Below the pieces are notes generated by a model. It made no database searches and was not told the origin of the DNA. It saw nothing but the letters and a program-made list of their open reading frames with translations. From the NCBI GenBank assembly GCA_903840935.1, contig CAIMHT010000015.1, forward strand, positions 29,113 through 93,112: DNA of 64,000 bases. The letters run 5' to 3'. How positions within the stretch are numbered: position 1 is the stretch's first letter; every line of letters begins with the position of its first letter. Both the position numbers and the translations under genes were made by a program. The stretch is from an uncultured Chlorobiaceae bacterium (GTDB taxonomy: Bacteria > Bacteroidota > Chlorobiia > Chlorobiales > Chlorobiaceae). Of this stretch, positions 57,833 through 64,000 are shown piece by piece.

Positions 57833-58513
57833 ATGAAAAAAACAGCAAAACTTTTAACCCTCGCCGTTGCACTTTTTGCAGGATTCGGAGGTACCGCCCA
57901 GGCTGAAGGATTTAAAATTGGTGCCGATGCGGTCACCAGCTATGTATGGAGAGGTATCGAAATTGGTAATTCAGCGGCAATTCAGCCAGCCCTCTCCTAC
58001 ACTTTTGCTGGTAGCGGTATTGTTGTTGGTGGATGGGGTTCCTATGCCGTAACCGAAAACAACCACAGCAGGTACAAGGAAGTTGATCTGTATGCTACCG
58101 TTCCTGTTGGGCCATTCAGTCTGACCGCAACCGATTATTTTGTTCCTGTTGGCAGCAACGACAAATCGTTCGACTTCAGCAATGACGGACCGAACGTGGT
58201 TGAGCTCAGCGTCGGCTATGCACAGGATAATCTCAGCCTGCTTGCAGCAATCAACGTAGCCGGCAATGATACAAGCCTCGGATACAAAAATGCAAAGTAT
58301 TTTGAAGCTGGCTACAAATTCTACAACAAGGATGGCTACACGGCAAAAGGTGTTGTTGGTTTCGGTAATGAAGATTACTACGGCGCAGCGAAAGATGATA
58401 ATATTGCTCTTGTCAACACCGGTATATCGGTTTCAAAAGATCGCTACACAGCATCTTATATCTACAACCCGAACACCGAAGCGTCGCACCTGGTTTTTAT
58501 GGCATCATTCTGA
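57833..58513 (+). CDS. TorF-family outer-membrane porin-like protein
   Basis: 226 residues from the ATG at 57833, behind an AGGAG site. The signal peptide (to about residue 23, A-Q-A) is followed by alternating beta strands and D-A-V-T-S-Y-V-W-R-G-I-E, the TorF/TIGR02001 family opening, and a C-terminal aromatic Phe (S-F) as in outer-membrane barrels. Expected to form a small barrel; substrate unknown. Confidence 0.82.
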   Translation: MKKTAKLLTLAVALFAGFGGTAQAEGFKIGADAVTSYVWRGIEIGNSAAIQPALSYTFAGSGIVVGGWGSYAVTENNHSRYKEVDLYATVPVGPFSLTATDYFVPVGSNDKSFDFSNDGPNVVELSVGYAQDNLSLLAAINVAGNDTSLGYKNAKYFEAGYKFYNKDGYTAKGVVGFGNEDYYGAAKDDNIALVNTGISVSKDRYTASYIYNPNTEASHLVFMASF

Positions 58514-58551
58514 GCTGAAATTCCTCAATGTTCTTTTCTTGAATCAGGCAC

Positions 58552-58588
58552 AAAAAAAAGAGACCGCCAGAAACGGTCTCTTTTTTTT
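58552..58588. terminator. Bidirectional terminator after the porin gene
   Basis: An A-run and GAGACCG pair with CGGTCTC and a T-run around loop CCAGAAA. Strong Rho-independent terminator, also serving the convergent GNAT-like gene that ends at 58609. Confidence 0.9.
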
Positions 58589-58608
58589 GTGCGTCTGCGG
58601 ACTCAAGG

Positions 58609-59742
58609 CTAAAGATCAGCTTCGTAAATAACATACTCCTTGTAGGGCTTTCCTCCGATAACCTTTGCCAACTTGCTCATAGACTCATTTGCTTTGAGCA
58701 CCCAGCTCATCTCACTGGCAAATACCCCGTGTTTGCCTCCATAATCGGCAATCTGGGTATTGAGAATACTGTCAACACCCTTGTTTCGATATTCCGGCAA
58801 CACGCCCATGGTTATGGTACGAACCATGGTGATTTTGCGACTGTACCAGAGATATTTCATCAGACCAAGTGGTGAGAAGGGGTTGCCATTGACATGTTTC
58901 AGTGCCTGATTCACATCGGGTAGCGAGAGCGAAAAGCCGACCGTGCGCTTGTTGCGATCCTCAACAAAGTAGATATAGTGCGGATTTGCAAGAGGTTTAA
59001 GGCTTTTTGCAAGAAAATTGAACTCCTTTTCAGTCATGGGCACAAAGCCCCAGTTTTTTTCCCACGCCTTATTGTAGATATCTCGGATACGATCAATTTC
59101 ACGATCAAAATCCTTCATATTCATAATCCGTACCGTCAACCCTTCCCTTTTCATCACATGGCCGGCAATGCGGCGCAGGCGTTCAATATCAATAATTTTC
59201 TGGTCGATATACCATGCAAGCAGTTCCTGCCCGATACGGTGACCATACTTCAAAACAAGATTATTGTAGTAGGGCGGATTGTAAAGCATGAGAAAAACCG
59301 GCGGGCTGTCATATCCTCTGGTCAACATGCCGCACTGATCATTCATCGATGGACTGACCGGTCCACGCATGGCATTAAGTCCCTTTTTTTTCAGCCATCC
59401 GGCAGCCGCATCAAACAAAGCGTTGGCCACATCCTGGTTATTGATACACTCAAAAAAACCCCAGAAACCAACCTTGTCGGCATGAAACTCATTATGCCGC
59501 CGGTTTTCAACAGCCGCAATAGTTCCTGCCATAACCCCATCCTTCCAGGCCGTAAACATGGCGAGATCAGCATGATCATACAACGGAAACTTATCGGTAT
59601 CAAGCGTTTTCATGTAATCATCAATAACGGGAGGTACCCAGTTTTTATTGAGTTCCGGGTCATTCCGATAGATCTGCCATGCAAATTTGATAAACTCTTT
59701 TCGATCTTTTTTATTCTGAACCTGCCGAATCTCTATTGCCAT
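58609..59742 (-). CDS. GNAT-like acyltransferase
   Basis: 377 residues from the ATG at 59742, which follows a GGGAGGG ribosome site; the frame is open to 59808. F-I-K-F-A-W-Q-I-Y near the start and the C-terminal acetyl-CoA-fold signs (G-V-L-P-E-Y-R-N-K-G-V-D-S) place it with large GNAT-type proteins of unknown substrate. Cytoplasmic. Lies downstream of aroG on the same strand. Confidence 0.72.
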   Translation of the reverse strand: MAIEIRQVQNKKDRKEFIKFAWQIYRNDPELNKNWVPPVIDDYMKTLDTDKFPLYDHADLAMFTAWKDGVMAGTIAAVENRRHNEFHADKVGFWGFFECINNQDVANALFDAAAGWLKKKGLNAMRGPVSPSMNDQCGMLTRGYDSPPVFLMLYNPPYYNNLVLKYGHRIGQELLAWYIDQKIIDIERLRRIAGHVMKREGLTVRIMNMKDFDREIDRIRDIYNKAWEKNWGFVPMTEKEFNFLAKSLKPLANPHYIYFVEDRNKRTVGFSLSLPDVNQALKHVNGNPFSPLGLMKYLWYSRKITMVRTITMGVLPEYRNKGVDSILNTQIADYGGKHGVFASEMSWVLKANESMSKLAKVIGGKPYKEYVIYEADL

Positions 59743-59880
59743 ACGATCCCTCCCTGTTTTGTGATGATAATAGACTTGTATATTTGCAAGCAAACCAAGT
59801 GCAAACACCCTGCTTTACCGGAAATACCGGCAAGCGGAGAAAACATTGGGGTGAACGCCCGGAAAGTGTTCAACCTGTCC

Positions 59881-60933
59881 TCAGTGAAGAAGCTTGTGCA
59901 TGACCGCAGCCCCTTCACGAAGCATGCGCTCGCTCTCTTCCCATGAAAGACACTCATCAGTAATGGAGACCCCATACCTGAGCTTGTCAGGATCCTCAGG
60001 GAATGGCTGATTGCCGCAGTAAAGATTACTTTCAATCATGACGCCGACAATACTTTTATTACCCTCTTTTTTCTGTTTCAGTATATTTTCCCAGACACTC
60101 AACTGCAGTTCATGCTTTTTACCTGAATTGGCATGACTGCAATCAACAAGCAGCGACTGCTCCAAACCAGCCTTGCCAATCCAGGATTCAGCAAGAGCGA
60201 TGCTTGCCGAGTCATAATTAGGTCGTTCACCACCACGCAGCACAAGATGCCCGAACGGGTTTCCTTTTGTCGTAATGACACTGCTGTGCCCCTCCTGGTC
60301 AATACCAAGAAAACTGTGCGGATGCATTGCTGAACGGATCGCATCAACAGCGACATTAAGACGGCCATCGGTCGAGTTTTTAAAGCCAACCGGCATGGAA
60401 AGGCCGCTGGCCATCTGGCGGTGCGTCTGCGACTCGATAGTCCTTGCCCCGATTGCCGCCCAGCTCACCAGATCGGCAACATACTGTGGCGATATGGGAT
60501 CGAGAAATTCAGTTGCGGCTGGCAACCCCATTTCATTGATTTCAAGCAAAAGCTTGCGGGCATGATAAAGGCCATGCTCAATATCATAGGTATCATCCAG
60601 ATGCGGATCATTGATAAACCCTTTCCAGCCAATGGTCGTCCGTGGTTTTTCAAAGTAAACCCTCATCATGAGACAAAGATCACTCTGCAGTTCAGTGCGC
60701 AACACCGAGAGACGGGTTGCGTACTCACGTGCAGCGTCCATATCATGAATCGAACAGGGCCCGACAATCACCAGCAACCTCAAATCTTTGCCGGTTAATA
60801 TATTCTCAACTTCACGACGTCCGGCAGTAACGGTAGCCGCAATACGCTCATCCACCGGCAACATCTCCTTGAATGCCCGTGGTGAAGAAAGACGGATAAT
60901 TCGTGAAACTCTTAAATCATGTAACTGTTCCAT
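59881..60933 (-). CDS. aroG: 3-deoxy-7-phosphoheptulonate (DAHP) synthase, class I
   Basis: 350 residues from the ATG at 60933. [31 protein letters not shown] and [10 protein letters not shown] match AroF/G/H. Condenses PEP and erythrose-4-P at the start of the shikimate pathway. Isozyme feedback type cannot be read from the sequence. Confidence 0.94.
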   Translation of the reverse strand: MEQLHDLRVSRIIRLSSPRAFKEMLPVDERIAATVTAGRREVENILTGKDLRLLVIVGPCSIHDMDAAREYATRLSVLRTELQSDLCLMMRVYFEKPRTTIGWKGFINDPHLDDTYDIEHGLYHARKLLLEINEMGLPAATEFLDPISPQYVADLVSWAAIGARTIESQTHRQMASGLSMPVGFKNSTDGRLNVAVDAIRSAMHPHSFLGIDQEGHSSVITTKGNPFGHLVLRGGERPNYDSASIALAESWIGKAGLEQSLLVDCSHANSGKKHELQLSVWENILKQKKEGNKSIVGVMIESNLYCGNQPFPEDPDKLRYGVSITDECLSWEESERMLREGAAVMHKLLH

Positions 60934-61235
60934 TCGTTTTACAACAATAATAACCTCATTAGAATTTACAAGAGGCAAGATAAAAAAACCACACGAATAT
61001 CATGAACAACCATACCGATAATTTCCCGCCAAAATGCTCCGGCCCTGCAAAACAGAGGGTAATTCATAGGCTCATGGTTGAAGGGATCCCCTGTGCAACA
61101 AGTTTTCTTTAATAATAGTAACCTCAAAAAAAATATATTACAGCAGCAAAGAATGACGCTGCTGGCACAAAGGCATAAACCGCCTTTGGAGGCCTTAGCC
61201 AAACAAATTCCGCGAAAACCAATAATAAAAAAAAC
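60934..61235 (+). promoter_or_regulatory. Leader region before serA
   Basis: About 300 bp without a gene. A small hairpin CAGCAGC (61141-61147)/GCTGCTG (61158-61164) and a second AAAGGC (61169-61174)/GCCTTT (61182-61187) lie in the last 100 bp. They may affect serA mRNA, but no known riboswitch is recognised. Confidence 0.35.
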
Positions 61236-62816
61236 ATGAATGTACTGATCACTGACGGTATTGATCCTCAATGCGGTCAGATCCTGGCACAAAACGGCTT
61301 TACGGTGACCGAAAAGCCGAAAATCAGCAAGGAAGAACTCAAAGAGATCATCGGCGGCTTCGATAAGCTGATCGTCAGAAGTGCAACAAAAGTTACTGCT
61401 GAAATTATCGAGTGCGGCACAAAGCTGCAACTTATCGGAAGGGCTGGTGCCGGAGTCGACAATATCGACATTGAAGCAGCAACACGAAACGGCATTATTG
61501 TAATGAATACGCCCGGAGGAAACACCGTTTCCGCCGCCGAGCATACCTGTGCCATGATGCTTTCCGCAGCGCGTCGTATTCCCCAGGCAACGGCAGACCT
61601 CAAGCAGGGAAACTGGAACAAGACAAAATTTTCCGGCGTAGAACTTGAAGGCAAAACACTCTCCATTATCGGTCTTGGGAAAATCGGGCGTGAGGTAGCA
61701 TCCCGCATGCAGGCGTTCGGAATGAAAACAATAGCCTATGACCCCATGATTCCCGACGAATATGCTGCAAAACTCAACATTGAGCTTCTGCCCCTGCATG
61801 AAAATTTCATACGTGCCGATTTTATCACCATCCACTCATCGCTCAATGAATCAACCCGTAACCTGATTTCAAAAAAGACAATTGAGCTGATGAAGCAAGG
61901 CGTTATCATCATCAACTGTGCCAGGGGAGGAATCATTAATGAAGCTGACCTTGCGGAAGCCATTCTTTCCGGAAAAGTTGCCACGGCGGCACTTGATGTT
62001 TTTGAGACCGAGCCGGTCAAACCGGACAATCCTCTTCTCAAACTCGAACAGGTGATTGCTACACCGCATATAGCCGCCTCCACCAACGAAGCACAGGAAA
62101 AAGTCGCCATACAGATAGCAGAACAAATTGTTGCATGGAAACGCACAGGACAGCTTCAGGGAGCGGTCAATGCCTCGGCTGTCGAACTGGCACAGGCTCC
62201 AGGAGTGAGCTCATACCTTGCGCTGGCCGAAAAACTCGGTGCCATACTGGCACAGATGGTGCCAGACCAGGCGAGCAAAATGACCGTCAGAACCTCCGGA
62301 GAGTTCCTTCATACCTTCAATGAGGTCATTACCGCAGCGGCACTAAAAGGGTTTCTTGATGTCCGGCAATCTAAAGATACCAACTACATCAATGCATTCA
62401 CTATGGCAAAGGAGTGCGGCATAAGTCTGGAACAGAAGTTTGAAAAAGAGAATCCGGATTATACCAACCTCATCCGTATAGAAATTGAAACCGGAGCGAC
62501 AAAACGGATGATCGGAGGAACGGTCTTTGGTGAAAAAGAGATACGGATTGTGATGATCGACCGCTTTCTTGTGGAATTCAAGCCTGAAGGAAACATCATC
62601 ATCTACAACAATAGTGACAAACCGGGTGTTATTGCCCATGTCACCCAGTTACTCTTGCAGCATAACCTGAATGTTGCTTACGTAGCACTCTCAAGGGATG
62701 AGGAAAAAAAGGTTGCGATGACCGCAATTGTTGTTGATGGCAATGTTACGACGGCACTGCTTGATGAAATAAGGGGGGTTAATGGCGTTGATGTCGCCAA
62801 TCTTGTCTCGCTCTGA
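61236..62816 (+). CDS. serA: D-3-phosphoglycerate dehydrogenase
   Basis: 526 residues. G-R-A-G-A-G-V-D-N-I-D, N-T-P-G-G-N-T-V-S-A-A-E-H-T, G-L-G-K-I-G-R-E-V-A (NAD loop), the N-C-A-R-G-G-I-I-N-E catalytic region and P-H-I-A-A-S-T-N-E-A are intact. The allosteric intervening domain and C-terminal ACT domain (from about 450) make the long form. First step of serine synthesis from glycolysis. Confidence 0.96.
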   Translation: MNVLITDGIDPQCGQILAQNGFTVTEKPKISKEELKEIIGGFDKLIVRSATKVTAEIIECGTKLQLIGRAGAGVDNIDIEAATRNGIIVMNTPGGNTVSAAEHTCAMMLSAARRIPQATADLKQGNWNKTKFSGVELEGKTLSIIGLGKIGREVASRMQAFGMKTIAYDPMIPDEYAAKLNIELLPLHENFIRADFITIHSSLNESTRNLISKKTIELMKQGVIIINCARGGIINEADLAEAILSGKVATAALDVFETEPVKPDNPLLKLEQVIATPHIAASTNEAQEKVAIQIAEQIVAWKRTGQLQGAVNASAVELAQAPGVSSYLALAEKLGAILAQMVPDQASKMTVRTSGEFLHTFNEVITAAALKGFLDVRQSKDTNYINAFTMAKECGISLEQKFEKENPDYTNLIRIEIETGATKRMIGGTVFGEKEIRIVMIDRFLVEFKPEGNIIIYNNSDKPGVIAHVTQLLLQHNLNVAYVALSRDEEKKVAMTAIVVDGNVTTALLDEIRGVNGVDVANLVSL

Positions 62817-62831
62817 ATAGAGACGCTCAAC

Positions 62832-62860
62832 AAAAAACCTGCCTTGCCGGCAGGTTTTTT
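62832..62860 (+). terminator. Intrinsic terminator after serA
   Basis: AAAAAACCTGCC pairs with GGCAGGTTTTTT around TTGCC, a stem with A-run/T-run flanks 16 bp beyond the serA stop. Confidence 0.88.
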
Positions 62861-62904
62861 GTTGTATGCAAAACTGAATGATAAGGGCTGTGCAACAAGC
62901 CGAC

Positions 62905-64000
62905 TTACTTAGCCTTCTCGAAATCAATACTCAGCCACTTGTCTTCATAAGATGCGCCTGTTGACTCCATTCCTGCAAGGAAAATCGGCAAAGCCACAAT
63001 CTTCTGATAATCACCAATACGGATGGTAAGATCATCGCCAAGCTTGAGGATTTTCGGTTCCAGTCCCATATTCTCCATAAACGGCAATCTGACACGCACC
63101 TTGTAGTGACCATCAGAAACCTTTTTGATATCAATAGGGTTCTCGTTAAAGAAAATATCGAGAGGATTCAAGTCACCATACACCTTTTCACCTACCCTGC
63201 GAAGCATCGCTACACCGACAACCTCATCATCAAACAACGGTACTTCAGTGATGGGGATTGGAGCAAAAGCTTCCTGGATCTGCTCAATATACTTCTGCTG
63301 AATGGCACGCCACTTCTGGAAATAAGGATCGGGGCTCTGGTCCGGCATGACACGGTTAATGGTAATACGGTCAACGGTAATGCCATAGAGATTAAGATAG
63401 GTCAAGGCGCGCATAGACTCCTTGATAACCATCTTTTCAGGGTTCATGACCAGACGCATGGTTGTTTTGGAGCTGTCGGCCAGCAAATCAATAATCCCTT
63501 CCGTAGAAGAGAAGAGGTTGTCAACCTTGTCATAAACCTCTACCGGAGCTACGAAATCGTCTATTTTCTTGATTTTCTTTGAAAGAGGCCTGATAACGGG
63601 TTTCACCATGAATTTCTCAACATTGCGGATCAGCTTGATAAACCATCCAAATGTTTCAGGCAGAGAGAGCAGGCGAAGGGTTTCGCCGGTAGGCGCACAG
63701 TCAACCACAAGGAGGTCATACTCCTGCTGCTCATTATAACGCTTGATATACGAGAGCGAAAACAGCTCTTCCATACCCGGAAGCACACCCATCTCCTCGG
63801 CATAAACACCCTCAATACCCCGGGATTCCATCAAATGGGCAAAATGTTCCCTGACAACATCCCAGTTCAGATTGAGATCACCAAAAACGCTGACTTCCTG
63901 ACCCCAGAGGTTTTCAGCAACTTTAACCGGGGAAGGTCCTAACTGAACATCGAGTGAGTCACCCAGACTGTGGGCCGGATCGGTAGACATAATGAGGGTC
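62905..64000 (-). CDS. ArsA/Get3-type ATPase with C-terminal HSP20-like domain, partial
   Basis: The frame is open through the right window edge; the P-loop is outside. Visible: S-T-D-P-A-H-S-L (switch I), [15 protein letters not shown], the [10 protein letters not shown] region, and after about residue 270 a beta-rich C-terminal domain (V-R-L-P-F-M-E-N then E-D-K-W-L-S-I-D-F) of the ArsA_HSP20 kind. These proteins in anaerobes and cyanobacteria-like lineages are not arsenite pumps; a tail-anchored or membrane-cargo role is only inferred. Last visible gene of the window. Confidence 0.86.
   Translation of the reverse strand, partial: TLIMSTDPAHSLGDSLDVQLGPSPVKVAENLWGQEVSVFGDLNLNWDVVREHFAHLMESRGIEGVYAEEMGVLPGMEELFSLSYIKRYNEQQEYDLLVVDCAPTGETLRLLSLPETFGWFIKLIRNVEKFMVKPVIRPLSKKIKKIDDFVAPVEVYDKVDNLFSSTEGIIDLLADSSKTTMRLVMNPEKMVIKESMRALTYLNLYGITVDRITINRVMPDQSPDPYFQKWRAIQQKYIEQIQEAFAPIPITEVPLFDDEVVGVAMLRRVGEKVYGDLNPLDIFFNENPIDIKKVSDGHYKVRVRLPFMENMGLEPKILKLGDDLTIRIGDYQKIVALPIFLAGMESTGASYEDKWLSIDFEKAK

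Noticed and set aside
60979..61235. 6S or SRP RNA before serA
   Set aside because: Hairpins are small and the conserved features of those RNAs are not visible.

Overview
This window looks like chromosomal DNA of a green sulfur bacterium (Chlorobium/Pelodictyon group). That placement is an inference from overall protein character: the compact ffh-rpsP-rimM-trmD-rplS block, an ArsA-type ATPase with a beta-sandwich tail, chlorobial-style sensor kinases and a TorF-like porin. No 16S rRNA or photosynthesis marker lies in the window to prove it. The DNA is moderately AT-rich and densely coded on both strands. Most genes are core metabolism; accessory or decayed material is concentrated at about 5.8-12.6 kb and 28.5-29.2 kb.

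Layout. 0-5 kb: the end of a methyltransferase gene, a dihydroflavonol-reductase-like dehydrogenase, an orphan BMP-type nucleoside-binding lipoprotein and a hybrid histidine kinase. 5-9.4 kb: a DUF218 protein, an IS3 transposase remnant, a second sensor kinase paralogous to the first (its 5' end lacks an in-frame start), and a stranded PAS-domain fragment. 9.4-12.6 kb: a TPR protein, a ferredoxin-domain protein, an orphan HigA antitoxin next to a possible decayed higB, an N-terminally short RmuC, and tRNA-Cys. 12.7-17.8 kb: a tight five-gene minus-strand operon whose last three genes (nucleotidyltransferase, Fe-alcohol dehydrogenase, DegT aminotransferase) look like the pathway for 8-amino-8-deoxy-Kdo, a modified LPS sugar; the first two encode a flippase-like membrane protein and a putative GT-B enzyme.

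18-25.4 kb: acyl-CoA synthetase, a MutY-like glycosylase without iron-sulfur cysteines, the ribosome/SRP operon, and a heptose-phosphate kinase. 25.4-28.5 kb: two START-domain lipid-binding proteins behind a CtpA-type protease. 28.5-29.2 kb: a gene-free, very AT-rich island with a 34-bp palindrome. 29.2-32 kb: RidA and a tenI-like/thiE/thiD thiamine operon. 32-39.3 kb: UDP-glucose dehydrogenase, a coiled-coil lipoprotein, an alpha/beta hydrolase, leucyl aminopeptidase, a DHH phosphoesterase and a Sel1-repeat protein.

39.8-49 kb: a membrane-fused spermidine-synthase-like protein, a PAS/HD-GYP cyclic-di-GMP phosphodiesterase, an unknown two-TM protein, umuD-umuC, a small membrane protein, and rlmN. 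49-53 kb: an unknown protein, adk and priA. 53-55.4 kb: amt and an atypical PII gene that lacks the uridylylation tyrosine and two 2-oxoglutarate ligands. 55.4-64 kb: pgi, an RsbW-like ATPase, a TorF-like porin, a GNAT-like protein, DAHP synthase, serA and the C-terminal part of an ArsA/Get3-type ATPase that runs off the end.

Recurring themes are envelope construction (Kdo8N operon, heptose kinase, UDP-glucuronate, START proteins, porin), signalling (two related kinases, HD-GYP, RsbW-like ATPase) and nitrogen/amino-acid metabolism (amt-PII, aroG, serA). The clearest unusual items are the Kdo8N operon with a NeuA-type activating enzyme, the atypical PII protein, and the scarred kinase locus.
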